From Staphylococcus sp. IVB6214 (GTDB taxonomy: Bacteria; Bacillota; Bacilli; Staphylococcales; Staphylococcaceae), in NCBI RefSeq assembly GCF_025558585.1, contig NZ_CP094723.1, positions 806,001 through 870,000 of the forward strand: a stretch of DNA of 64,000 nucleotides, written 5' to 3'. The stretch's first letter is position 1. Each line of letters opens with the position of its first letter. Of the stretch, positions 23,588 through 31,831 are shown one piece after another. Under the pieces are notes generated by a model. The model saw only the letters and a list, made by a program, of their open reading frames with translations, ran no database searches and had not been told where the DNA came from. The translations under genes were made by a program, and so were the position numbers.

Positions 23588-23659
23588 TTATTTCGCAAAT
23601 ATGTCTACCAAACCTTTGATTAATTTTACAATACCTAGAATGATACTCGCCCAAGTCAT
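23588..23659 (-). CDS. Alpha-type phenol-soluble modulin (23 residues)
   Basis: A 23-residue peptide gene on the minus strand, with a perfect GAGGAGG ribosome site seven bases before the ATG and a terminator just after the stop. The peptide (start MTWASIILGIVKLIK, end GLVDIFAK) is an amphipathic helix with alternating Leu/Ile and Lys. It has the same C-terminal pattern as S. aureus PSM-alpha4 (IIDIFAK in that peptide, from memory). Such peptides are exported without a signal sequence and act as surfactant cytolysins. It is shorter than usual gene-calling limits and is easily missed. The placement beside a beta-type PSM gene supports the call. Confidence 0.8.
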   Translation of the reverse strand: MTWASIILGIVKLIKGLVDIFAK

Positions 23660-23778
23660 GATAGTGACCTCCTCTTTGTTAATTTAATACTAGTTTAACG
23701 GATTCATTTAATTGAAAGTGAGGTTTTGCGTAACTTAATAGAATGCATGCATATCCGTACAATTTTTCTTAATGATAA

Positions 23779-23787
23779 ACAGTTAGG
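23779..23787 (+). promoter_or_regulatory. AgrA-like binding motif between the two PSM genes
   Basis: ACAGTTAGG fits the AgrA half-site consensus as I recall it, (T/A)(A/C)(C/A)GTTN(A/G)(T/G). In S. aureus, AgrA directly activates PSM promoters. A second matching element lies in the palindrome at 23847. The spacing between the two (63 bases) is not the canonical 12-13 bases. Confidence 0.35.
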
Positions 23788-23846
23788 CATGCCCAAGTGT
23801 AGTCTCTACATGATGACGCATAAAAGAAAAGCGATATTTCGCTAAT

Positions 23847-23875
23847 TTTAACAGTTGGGCAACGTAACTGTTAAA
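23847..23875. promoter_or_regulatory. Palindrome containing an AgrA-like half-site
   Basis: TTTAACAGTT and AACTGTTAAA form a perfect ten-base inverted repeat with a nine-base centre. The left arm and centre contain ACAGTTGGG (23851-23859), which fits the AgrA half-site pattern. It lies about 160 bases upstream of the beta-PSM start. Confidence 0.4.
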
Positions 23876-24033
23876 AATAATAGTTGATTCAACACTTACG
23901 CATAAAATCTGACGAGTTGGGGAAAAACGACCTGATATTGTAAAAGATGCGATACAGTGTAGTTAACAAAACGAAGTCATCAAACACGACGGCTTGGTTT
24001 TGAAATAGTCTTATTTAAGGAGTGTACATACTT

Positions 24034-24165
24034 ATGTCAGAATTTATTAATGCAATTAAAGATACGGTACAAGCAGGATTAGATCAAGACTGGGTAACAA
24101 TGGGAACAGGTATTGCGGATATCGTTGCACAAGGTATTGGTCTTATCTCTGGTTTCTTTGGCTAG
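24034..24165 (+). CDS. Beta-type phenol-soluble modulin (43 residues)
   Basis: A 43-residue peptide gene with an AAGGAG site before the ATG, below common gene-calling limits. The peptide (MSEFINAIKDTVQAGLDQDW, then a GIADIVAQGIGLISGFFG end) matches PSM-beta: an acidic N-terminal helix, a DQDW turn and an amphipathic C-terminal helix. Beta-PSMs aid biofilm structuring and dispersal more than cytolysis. Most staphylococci carry two or more beta genes in tandem; only one intact copy is visible here. The terminator at 24293 follows about 130 bases later. Confidence 0.88.
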   Translation: MSEFINAIKDTVQAGLDQDWVTMGTGIADIVAQGIGLISGFFG

Positions 24166-24292
24166 GTTTCAGTTGAATTCATATTGTCGAATCTTGAACT
24201 GAAGTAGTATTATCATACGATGACAATGCTGGCATCGTTGCAGTAGAAAAGTGTTGCGTATTAGTGAGTTTTATCTAAATGAACATAAAAAG

Positions 24293-24330
24293 GGCTAGGA
24301 ATACATGTAGATGTGTTCCTAGCCTTCTCC
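24293..24330 (+). terminator. Terminator downstream of the beta-PSM gene
   Basis: GGCTAGGAATACAT pairs with ATGTGTTCCTAGCC (one T-G pair) around a four-base loop. The T run after it is weak (TTCTCCCGTTTT). Confidence 0.7.
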
Positions 24331-24339
24331 CGTTTTACA

Positions 24340-24482
24340 AAAAACGAGCTGAGACATCATAAATATATATTCTGGGAAACCCAATTTGGCATCCCAGAAG
24401 CAAGGCTTTCGACAGAACGTCGCAATGCTCCAAAATCAAAAAGCGATTTTGATCGCTGCTCTAGTTCTGCTTAAATTCTAAC
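24340..24482. repeat. Candidate dispersed intergenic repeat
   Basis: The stretch begins GAGCTGAGACATCAT and contains nested inverted repeats: CTGGG with CCCAG, and CGATTTTG-type arms around AAAAAGC. The motif GCTGAGACAT also occurs at 23547. Staphylococcal genomes carry families of such intergenic units; copy number elsewhere cannot be judged here. No gene is seen. Confidence 0.35.
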
Positions 24483-24510
24483 TGTACTTTTCATAACCTC
24501 GTGTTGATCA

Positions 24511-24963
24511 TTAACTGTTTTTGGGTGACCAGACGAGAATATCATGTCCATCATCATTTTGTGCTTCTAAGTCTTCAAAACCATTTTTCACAAAGAACCC
24601 TTTTGATTCAAAGCGAGCGATGGCTTTGATTGGATGACCGAATGATTTTGCAAATTCGAGTAGGTCAGAACCATAGCCCTTACCCCAATATGGTTTCAAC
24701 ACTTCTACTTTCCAAATAACAAGATAATCATCATATTCTGGGAAGTAAGTTTCTTCAACTTCTCCTTTGCGATAAAGTGCCATTCTTGCTACAAGCTTTT
24801 CACCGACAAAGATGCCGTAAAACGGCGAATCGGAACTTGCATCAATCATTTCTCCATGTAATTCATCCACTAAGTATAAGTCTTTATTTCCAAAGTTTTC
24901 ACGAAATGCTGCAAATAATTCTTCTGTTTTATAGTTGATATCAAGATGTGTAACTTTTGCCAT
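24511..24963 (-). CDS. ylbP: YlbP-type GNAT N-acetyltransferase
   Basis: A 150-residue protein on the minus strand with a GGAGGGGG site. It has the acetyl-CoA-binding segment VEVLKPYWGKGYGSDLLEFA (the R/Q-x-x-G-x-G/A loop appears as W-G-K-G-Y-G), then the C-terminal FFVKNGFEDLE strand of GNAT enzymes. The same gene sits beside bshC in Bacillus and staphylococci, which supports the name; the acceptor substrate is unknown. It is divergent from bshC across 131 bases. Confidence 0.85.
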   Translation of the reverse strand: MAKVTHLDINYKTEELFAAFRENFGNKDLYLVDELHGEMIDASSDSPFYGIFVGEKLVARMALYRKGEVEETYFPEYDDYLVIWKVEVLKPYWGKGYGSDLLEFAKSFGHPIKAIARFESKGFFVKNGFEDLEAQNDDGHDILVWSPKNS

Positions 24964-25094
24964 AGGATGACCCCCTCCGTTGACTTTCTTCTATTATAAC
25001 GCAATTCTGAAAGTTATTGAAGTAAGCCGTAAAATTGTCAGACAGACATGTAACTATTATACTGGTAATGATTACAGTATAAGGAGATACGAGC

Positions 25095-26708
25095 ATGGAT
25101 TGTTTAAATATCACGATGAAGGAAAATGATTCATTTATTAAGGAATATACGAATCACAATGCGGACATCCTACAATTTTTCACATATGATCCGAATAGAG
25201 TGGAAAGTTATAAACAGCGTATGGCGCACCATAATAATGGACGTGAACAGGCGGTTGCAGAAGTTGTGCGTGATTATATGTCAGACTTATCATTGACACA
25301 AACACAGTTGGATAATATGACAGCATTATCTGAAGGTGCAAAGGTTGTCGTTGGGGGACAACAAGCTGGATTGTTTACGGGGCCGCTCTATACATTTCAT
25401 AAAATTTTATCGATATTAACGAAAGCAGATGAATTATCATCAGAATATAATGAACGTGTTGTACCTGTGTTTTGGATTGCTGGGGAAGATCACGACTTTG
25501 ACGAAGTGAATCATACGTATGTGATGAATCAGCGTACGGGGCATCTTAATAAGGTTAAATATCATACGATGACACCACCAGAAACGACGGTTTCTCGTTA
25601 TGCTCCGGATCGTGAAGTATTACATCAAACACTCGTTCAATTTTTTGAATCAATGCCTGAAACGGCGTATTCAAAACGTTTATTTGATCAAGTTGATGAT
25701 ATGATTCAACAGTCGACGACATGGATAGATGTTTTCAAACAAATGATACAAATGTGTTTTGGTGAGCGCGGGATTCTATTAATCGATGCACAAGATATGC
25801 AACTGAGAAATATTGAAAAAACATTGTTTAAAGAGATTATTCAACGACATGCATTGGTAGACCAAGCTTTCCGTGATGTACAGCGTAAGACTACTGAAGC
25901 GGGATTGACAGCGATGATTCAGACTGATACGAATGTGCATCTATTCTTGCACGAAGATGATCAACGTCAATTGCTCACATATGCTGATGGGGTCTTTAAG
26001 TTGAGTAAGAGTGAGAATACTTATTCAATGGAAGCATTGATAGCACTTGTCGAAGAATCGCCGGAGCGTTTCTCTAACAACGTGGTGACACGTCCGCTGA
26101 TGCAAGAGTGGTTATTTAATACGGTAGCGTTTGTAGGGGGACCAAGTGAGATTAAATACTGGGCAGAGTTACAAGGTGTCTTTGAACTGTTTGATGTTCA
26201 AATGCCAATTGTTTTACCACGTATGAGAATGACTTATTTGACATCAAATACTGAGAAGTTACTCGAGAAATATGATTTGGCATTGGAAGAAGTAATGGAA
26301 GCAGGAACGCAACCAGCACGAGAACGCTTTATTCGTGCGAACGCATCAGAAGTTGTACTTGAGCAAATTGAAGCGATGCAAGATCAGCATCAAGCTTTTT
26401 ATGAGACATTGACGCAAGAGATGTCTGATACTGAAGATAACAAAAATCTAGTGAAGAAAAATCAAGAAATTCAAATGTATCAGTTAGAATTTCTGAAATC
26501 TCGTTATTTAAATAATATTGCACGAGAAAATAAAATTAGTATGCGTCATTTTGAAGTGTTGACACAAACACTCCATCCAATGGGTGGATTACAAGAACGT
26601 GTTTGGAATCCATTACAAATCTTGAATGAAAATGGGTTAGATGTGTATGCGTCCTCCACTTTCCCACCACTTCACTACACTTTTGATCAAATCATTATAA
26701 AACTCTAG
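25095..26708 (+). CDS. bshC: Bacillithiol biosynthesis cysteine-adding enzyme BshC
   Basis: A 537-residue protein, normal for the family. BshC performs the last step of bacillithiol synthesis, joining cysteine to glucosaminyl-malate to make the main low-molecular-weight thiol of staphylococci. Recognisable segments are VVVGGQQAGLFTGPLYTFHK (about residues 86-105), the PVFWIAGEDHDFDEVNH motif with its histidine-aspartate cluster, and the C-terminal HPMGGLQERVWNPLQ. The ATG at 25095 follows AAGGAG. It is a monocistronic gene ending in a terminator, placed upstream of mraZ as in other staphylococci. Confidence 0.96.
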   Translation: MDCLNITMKENDSFIKEYTNHNADILQFFTYDPNRVESYKQRMAHHNNGREQAVAEVVRDYMSDLSLTQTQLDNMTALSEGAKVVVGGQQAGLFTGPLYTFHKILSILTKADELSSEYNERVVPVFWIAGEDHDFDEVNHTYVMNQRTGHLNKVKYHTMTPPETTVSRYAPDREVLHQTLVQFFESMPETAYSKRLFDQVDDMIQQSTTWIDVFKQMIQMCFGERGILLIDAQDMQLRNIEKTLFKEIIQRHALVDQAFRDVQRKTTEAGLTAMIQTDTNVHLFLHEDDQRQLLTYADGVFKLSKSENTYSMEALIALVEESPERFSNNVVTRPLMQEWLFNTVAFVGGPSEIKYWAELQGVFELFDVQMPIVLPRMRMTYLTSNTEKLLEKYDLALEEVMEAGTQPARERFIRANASEVVLEQIEAMQDQHQAFYETLTQEMSDTEDNKNLVKKNQEIQMYQLEFLKSRYLNNIARENKISMRHFEVLTQTLHPMGGLQERVWNPLQILNENGLDVYASSTFPPLHYTFDQIIIKL

Positions 26709-26723
26709 ATATAGCAACCTTTT

Positions 26724-26761
26724 GAGGGTGATTCGCTAAATGCGTTTCATCCTCTTTTTTT
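26724..26761 (+). terminator. Terminator of bshC
   Basis: GAGGGTGA pairs with TCATCCTC (one G-T pair), with additional inner GC pairing, followed by TTTTTTT. It separates bshC from the division cluster. Confidence 0.85.
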
Positions 26762-26799
26762 GGTTTTTTAGATAAAATTTGACGATTTTTACAGAATTA

Positions 26800-26825
26800 G
26801 TGGTGGATAGTGGTGAGGTGTGGTA
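26800..26825 (+). promoter_or_regulatory. Phased GTGGTG repeats: candidate MraZ operator
   Basis: GTGGTG occurs at 26800 and 26810, with GTGGTA at 26820, giving three copies on a ten-base period, 29 bases before the mraZ start. MraZ binds direct repeats upstream of its own operon in other bacteria (TGGG-type in E. coli, GTGG-type in mycoplasmas). Helical phasing fits binding of adjacent MraZ subunits from the same DNA face. I see no clear -35/-10 pair that fits this segment. Confidence 0.65.
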
Positions 26826-26853
26826 AATTATAAATAAGGTGAGGTGAGAAGAA

Positions 26854-27285
26854 ATGTTCATGGGCGAATATGAAAATAAGCTTGATGTTAAAGGGCGAAT
26901 GATTGTTCCGTCTAAGTTTCGTTATGACTTAAATGAACGTTTCATTATCACAAGAGGCCTTGATAAATGCTTGTTTGGTTACACACTTGAAGAATGGCAA
27001 ACGATAGAAGACAAAATGAAAACCTTACCTATGACAAAACGTGATGCGCGTAAATTTATGCGTATGTTCTTCTCAGGTGCTGTCGAAGTGGAAATAGACA
27101 AGCAAGGACGTATAAATATTCCAGCGAAATTACGCGAATATGCCAATCTTGATAAGGAATGTACCGTTATTGGTGTTTCCAATCGTATCGAGATTTGGGA
27201 TCGTGCAACTTGGAATGATTTTTACGATGAATCTGAAGAGAATTTTGAAGAAATCGCAGAAGATTTAATTGATTTTGATTTTTAA
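26854..27285 (+). CDS. mraZ: Transcriptional regulator MraZ
   Basis: A 143-residue protein with two SpoVT-AbrB-like repeats. Each carries the family motif: [14 protein letters not shown] at residues 10-23, and [16 protein letters not shown] in the second half. MraZ forms ring-shaped oligomers that bind repeats upstream of its own gene and control the division and wall cluster. The start ATG at 26854 follows GAGGTGAG. The phased GTGGTG repeats at 26800 are the probable autoregulatory target. Confidence 0.96.
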   Translation: MFMGEYENKLDVKGRMIVPSKFRYDLNERFIITRGLDKCLFGYTLEEWQTIEDKMKTLPMTKRDARKFMRMFFSGAVEVEIDKQGRINIPAKLREYANLDKECTVIGVSNRIEIWDRATWNDFYDESEENFEEIAEDLIDFDF

Positions 27286-27303
27286 TACAACGGAGGTTTT
27301 GGC

Positions 27304-28239
27304 GTGTTTCATCACATTAGCGTTTTACTTAAAGAAACAGTCGATCAACTAAATATCAAAGAAGATGGTGTCTATATTGACTGTACGCTAGGTGGTGCTG
27401 GACACTCGCAATACCTTTTGAGTCAACTGTCTGATGAAGGGCGTTTAATCGCCATCGATCAAGATACAACAGCCATAGAACATGCAAAAGACAAGTTGCA
27501 AGATCACTTGCATAAAGTGACTTTTGTACACAGTAATTTTAGACATTTAAATCAAATATTAGTTGATTTAGAGATAGAGAAAGTTGACGGCATTTTATAC
27601 GACTTGGGCGTTTCAAGTCCGCAACTTGATGTGCCAGAACGTGGTTTTAGTTACCATCACGATGCCAAGCTCGATATGAGAATGGATCAAACACAGGCGC
27701 TTTCAGCATATGAAGTTGTGAATGAATGGTCTTATGAAGACTTAGTCAAAATCTTTTTCCGATATGGAGAAGAGAAGTTTTCTAAACAAATCGCACGGAA
27801 AATTGAAGCAAAACGTGAAGTGCAACCGATCACAACAACGTTAGAACTTGTGGAGTGCATCAAAGAAGGCATTCCTGCCAAAGCAAGACGCAAAGGTGGT
27901 CATCCAGCAAAACGTGTTTTCCAAGCAATTCGTATTGCGGTGAATGATGAGTTGGCAGCGTTTGAAGATTCACTTGAGCAAGCGATTGAATGTGTGAAGG
28001 TGGGGGGACGTATCTCAGTGATCACGTTCCATTCGTTAGAAGATCGTTTGTGTAAGCAGATGTTTCAAGAGTATGAGAAGGGGCCAGATGTTCCAAGAGG
28101 GTTACCTGTACTTCCTGAAGCTTATACGCCGAAATTGAAACGTGTCAATCGCAAGCCAATCGTAGCGAGCGATTCAGACTTGCTAGATAACAATCGAGCA
28201 AGAAGTGCCAAACTGCGCGTTGCAGAAATATTAAAATAA
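27304..28239 (+). CDS. rsmH: 16S rRNA m4C1402 methyltransferase RsmH
   Basis: A 311-residue enzyme with the SAM-binding motif [10 protein letters not shown] (about residues 25-34), the [11 protein letters not shown] loop and the FHSLEDR motif near the C-terminus. It N4-methylates C1402 in the ribosomal P site of 16S rRNA, together with RsmI. The start is GTG at 27304, ten bases after GGAGG. It is the second gene of the mra cluster, spaced eleven bases before ftsL. Confidence 0.97.
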   Translation: MFHHISVLLKETVDQLNIKEDGVYIDCTLGGAGHSQYLLSQLSDEGRLIAIDQDTTAIEHAKDKLQDHLHKVTFVHSNFRHLNQILVDLEIEKVDGILYDLGVSSPQLDVPERGFSYHHDAKLDMRMDQTQALSAYEVVNEWSYEDLVKIFFRYGEEKFSKQIARKIEAKREVQPITTTLELVECIKEGIPAKARRKGGHPAKRVFQAIRIAVNDELAAFEDSLEQAIECVKVGGRISVITFHSLEDRLCKQMFQEYEKGPDVPRGLPVLPEAYTPKLKRVNRKPIVASDSDLLDNNRARSAKLRVAEILK

Positions 28240-28250
28240 AGGAGATTATT

Positions 28251-28646
28251 ATGGCTGTAGAAAATATTTATGAACCGTACCAACAGCACATGGCAGAACC
28301 ACAAAGCGAACCAGCGACTACACCGCAGAAACAAACGATCAAAAAGCAAGTCGTTGTTAAGTTTACACGCTTTGAAAAACTACTATACATATCGATGGTA
28401 GCATTAATTGCTGCAATCAGTATTTTTATGTTGTCTCTTAAAATGGACGCGTATGATACGAGAGGGAAAATTGCAGAATTAGATCAAAAAATTGAACAGC
28501 AATCAAGTCAAAATAGTGCATTGAAGTCTGAAACGATGAAGAATGCATCTTATGAACGCATCTATAACAAAGCTCAAAAGCAAGGCATGAGTCTCCAGAA
28601 TGAGAATGTAAAGGTAGTGCGTAATAATGGCGAAGCGAAAAATTAA
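28251..28646 (+). CDS. ftsL: Cell division protein FtsL
   Basis: A 131-residue bitopic protein: an N-terminal cytoplasmic tail of about 45 residues, one membrane helix (LLYISMVALIAAISIFML, about 44-61) and an extracytoplasmic leucine-zipper-like coiled coil (GKIAELDQKIEQQ). It joins DivIB and DivIC in the divisome complex that activates septal peptidoglycan synthesis. The C-terminal twenty bases overlap the start of pbp1. Identity comes from position and topology, as FtsL sequence is poorly conserved. Confidence 0.93.
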   Translation: MAVENIYEPYQQHMAEPQSEPATTPQKQTIKKQVVVKFTRFEKLLYISMVALIAAISIFMLSLKMDAYDTRGKIAELDQKIEQQSSQNSALKSETMKNASYERIYNKAQKQGMSLQNENVKVVRNNGEAKN

Positions 28647-30777
28647 AATTAAAAAAAATAAACTAGGAGCAGTCCTCCTGACAGTTGTACTTGGGCTGCT
28701 CTTTTTTTCATTGGTTTTAAGGTACGGTTATGTGATGTTATCTGGACAGTCATCCGGAGAAGATTTGATCATGCGCGCCAATCAGAAATATTTGGCACAA
28801 TTAGATCAATCTGCGGAACGTGGGAAGATTTATGATCGAAACGGTAAAATTCTAGCAGAAGATGTTGACCGTTTTCGTCTTGCAGCAGTGATTGATAAAC
28901 GTGCAAGCGAAGAGTCAAAAGAACCAAGACATGTCGTTGATAAGAAGAAAACAGCCAAACAACTCGCAAAAGTGATTGATATGTCAGAAAAAGATATTAA
29001 AAAACGCTTGAAAATGAAAAAAGCTTTCCAAGTTGAGTTTGGTAAAGCCGGTCAAAATTTGACATATCATGATAAAGAAAAAATTGAAAATATGAATTTA
29101 CCTGGGATTACGATGTATCCAGAAGTGCAGCGTTTCTATCCAAATGGTAACTTTGCTTCCCATTTAATAGGAATGGCACAAAAGGATCCAGAAACGGGAG
29201 AGTTAAAGGGCGCACTCGGTGTTGAAAAAATCTTTGATAGCTATCTGTCTGGAGAAAAAGGACATGCTTCCTATACGAAAGATATTTGGGGCTATATTAT
29301 TCCAAATTCTAAAAATGAAGTAGCACCAAAACGGGGCGATGACGTTCATCTAACACTTGACTCAAACATTCAAGTGTTTGTGGAAGAAGCGTTAGATGAT
29401 ATGGTAAAACAATATGAACCTAAAGATCTATTTGCGGTAGTGATGGATGCGAAAACAGGTGAGATCTTAGCATACAGTCAAAGACCGACATTTAATCCTG
29501 AAACAGGAGAGGACTTCGGTAAAAAATGGGCAAACAACTTGTATCAAAACTTATATGAACCGGGATCAACCTTCAAGTCGTTCGGTCTTGCTGCGGCGAT
29601 ACAAGAAGGGAAGTTCAAACCGAAAGAAGAATATGAATCGGGCTACCGTGATATTCAAGGGTCACGCATCTACGACTGGAACAAAAAAGGGTGGGGAGAC
29701 ATCCCAATGAGTTTAGGTTTTACCTATTCTTCAAATACATTGATGATGAAACTTCAAGACCTTGTAGGTGCAGATAAAATGCAATCATGGTATGAAAAAT
29801 TTGGGTTTGGTAAATCAACAGGAAGTTTGTTTGATAGTGAACAAAGCGGGAATATTGCATGGGAAAATGAACTGATGCAAAAAACAAGTGCTTTCGGACA
29901 ATCAACAACTGTAACGCCGGCACAAATGTTACAAGCACAGTCAGCATTCTTCAATAAAGGAGAGATGGTACGACCTTACTTTATCTCTTCTGTCATGAAT
30001 CCAGTGACTGATGAAAAGTTTGTTGAAGGTAAGCGTAAAGTGACAGGGAAACCAATCACCCCTGAAACAGCTGACAAAGTGAAGGAAGAATTAGATAAGG
30101 TTGTAAACAGTAAAAAAAGTCATGCTTCGAACTATAAGGTGGAAGGTTATCGAGTTGCTGGTAAAACAGGAACAGCACAAGTGGCTGACCCTGAAAATGG
30201 TGGTTATGTAAAAGGTCCTAATCCGTACTTTGTAAGTTTTATGGGACATGCGCCAAGTAAAAATCCGCGTGTTGTCGTCTATGCAGGTATGAGCCTTGCT
30301 CAAAAACGCGATCAAGAAGCGTATGAGATGGGTGTGAGCCGTGCATTTATCCCAATTATGAAAAATACACTACAATATTTAAACGTAGGTGAAGAAAAAC
30401 TGGATGATAAAGTTACGATTAAAAAAGTACCTGATGTGACAGATAAATCAGTTGATAAGGCAGAAAAAACGCTGGCTGATAAGTCATTAAACCCAGTCGT
30501 TATCGGGCAAGGTGAAAAAGTCGTAAACCAAAGTCCTTCATCTCGTACTAGATTATTACCGAACAGCCATGTGTTGTTACTGACAGACGGTGATTTGACG
30601 ATGCCGAACATGACTGGATGGACACGAGATGATCTCGTTGCATTTGAATCACTTACAGGTGTGAAATTAAAAGTAACGGGAAGCGGATTTGTGACGTCAC
30701 AATCAGTGGGTGCACAAGCAGCAATAGATAAGAAGACAGAGATTGAAGTGAAGATGAAATCTCAGGAAGAAGAATAA
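28627..30777 (+). CDS. pbp1: Penicillin-binding protein 1 (septal transpeptidase)
   Basis: A 716-residue class B PBP, close to S. aureus PBP1 (744). It has an N-terminal membrane anchor (about residues 10-32) and a PBP dimerisation region (about 60-240). The transpeptidase domain has SxxK at Ser314-Lys317 (GSTFKS), SxN at 368-370 (YSSNT) and KTG at 513-515 (AGKTGTAQ). Two C-terminal PASTA repeats cover about 580-716. It works with FtsW in septal wall synthesis and is the essential divisome transpeptidase of staphylococci. The start lies inside ftsL. Confidence 0.97.
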   Translation: MAKRKIKIKKNKLGAVLLTVVLGLLFFSLVLRYGYVMLSGQSSGEDLIMRANQKYLAQLDQSAERGKIYDRNGKILAEDVDRFRLAAVIDKRASEESKEPRHVVDKKKTAKQLAKVIDMSEKDIKKRLKMKKAFQVEFGKAGQNLTYHDKEKIENMNLPGITMYPEVQRFYPNGNFASHLIGMAQKDPETGELKGALGVEKIFDSYLSGEKGHASYTKDIWGYIIPNSKNEVAPKRGDDVHLTLDSNIQVFVEEALDDMVKQYEPKDLFAVVMDAKTGEILAYSQRPTFNPETGEDFGKKWANNLYQNLYEPGSTFKSFGLAAAIQEGKFKPKEEYESGYRDIQGSRIYDWNKKGWGDIPMSLGFTYSSNTLMMKLQDLVGADKMQSWYEKFGFGKSTGSLFDSEQSGNIAWENELMQKTSAFGQSTTVTPAQMLQAQSAFFNKGEMVRPYFISSVMNPVTDEKFVEGKRKVTGKPITPETADKVKEELDKVVNSKKSHASNYKVEGYRVAGKTGTAQVADPENGGYVKGPNPYFVSFMGHAPSKNPRVVVYAGMSLAQKRDQEAYEMGVSRAFIPIMKNTLQYLNVGEEKLDDKVTIKKVPDVTDKSVDKAEKTLADKSLNPVVIGQGEKVVNQSPSSRTRLLPNSHVLLLTDGDLTMPNMTGWTRDDLVAFESLTGVKLKVTGSGFVTSQSVGAQAAIDKKTEIEVKMKSQEEE

Positions 30778-30786
30778 AACAGCTAG

Positions 30787-30824
30787 GGGAGTGGGACATC
30801 GGTGATATTGATTGTTCTACTCCC
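30787..30824 (+). other. Intercistronic hairpin between pbp1 and mraY
   Basis: GGGAGTGGGACA pairs with TGTTCTACTCCC in a twelve-base stem with two G-T pairs. No T run follows it, so it is more likely an mRNA stability or processing element than a terminator. The GTGGGACA core resembles dispersed staphylococcal intergenic repeats. Confidence 0.5.
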
Positions 30825-30865
30825 ACAGTTGAGTGAAAATATGACATATCAAAAAGGAGACTATT

Positions 30866-31831
30866 ATGGCTATTATTAGCGCAATTATTGCATTTGTAAT
30901 CACAGCAGTTTTAGTGCCAATCTTAATTCCAACATTGAAAAGAATGAAGTTTGGACAAAGTATTCGTGAAGAAGGACCGCAAAGTCACATGAAGAAAACA
31001 GGAACACCGACAATGGGCGGATTAACATTCCTTATCGGTGCGATTGTGACAACTATCATTGCAAGTATTTTTGTTGAACCCGCAAGTCCGTTGTTACTGT
31101 TACTTTTTGTAACGATTGGATTCGGACTTATCGGCTTTATCGATGATTATATTATTGTTGTTAAAAAGAACAATCAAGGGTTAACGAGTAAACAGAAGTT
31201 TTTGGCACAAATTGCGATTGCAGTTATTTTCTTTATTGTTGCCAAAGGATTTAATGCAGTTGAATTTTCAACAAATATTAACTTACCATTTACAGATGTA
31301 ACAATTCCGCTGTCATATGCTTATGTGGTATTTATTGTATTCTGGCAAGTTGGTTTTTCAAATGCGGTTAACTTAACAGATGGATTAGATGGTCTCGCAA
31401 CAGGGTTATCTATCATTGGTTTTACGATGTATGCCATTATGAGTTTTGTGCTAGATCAGCCAGCAATCGGGCTATTCTGTATTATCATGGTTGCTGCACT
31501 TGCAGGGTTTTTACCGTATAATATCAATCCCGCAAAAGTGTTTATGGGAGATACGGGTAGCTTGGCACTCGGTGGTATCTTTGCGACAATCTCAATTATG
31601 TTGAACCAAGAGTTGTCATTATTATTCATTGGTCTTGTTTTCGTATTGGAGACACTTTCAGTGATGATTCAAGTGACGTCATTCAAGTTGACAGGAAAAC
31701 GTGTCTTCAAAATGAGCCCTTTACATCACCACTTTGAACTTGAAGGATGGAGTGAATGGAAAGTTGTGACTGTATTCTGGACAGTTGGTTTGATTACAGG
31801 TCTTATCGGATTGTGGATTGGAGTGAGCTAA
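30866..31831 (+). CDS. mraY: Phospho-N-acetylmuramoyl-pentapeptide-transferase MraY
   Basis: A 321-residue, ten-helix membrane enzyme that transfers phospho-MurNAc-pentapeptide to undecaprenyl phosphate to form lipid I. Signature segments are TMGGLTFLIG near the N-terminus, IGFIDDYI (Asp-Asp pair), NAVNLTDGLDGLA and FMGDTGSLALGG, and the C-terminal SPLHHHFEL. The ATG follows AAGGAG. murD starts one base after its stop, so the two are co-translated. Confidence 0.97.
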   Translation: MAIISAIIAFVITAVLVPILIPTLKRMKFGQSIREEGPQSHMKKTGTPTMGGLTFLIGAIVTTIIASIFVEPASPLLLLLFVTIGFGLIGFIDDYIIVVKKNNQGLTSKQKFLAQIAIAVIFFIVAKGFNAVEFSTNINLPFTDVTIPLSYAYVVFIVFWQVGFSNAVNLTDGLDGLATGLSIIGFTMYAIMSFVLDQPAIGLFCIIMVAALAGFLPYNINPAKVFMGDTGSLALGGIFATISIMLNQELSLLFIGLVFVLETLSVMIQVTSFKLTGKRVFKMSPLHHHFELEGWSEWKVVTVFWTVGLITGLIGLWIGVS

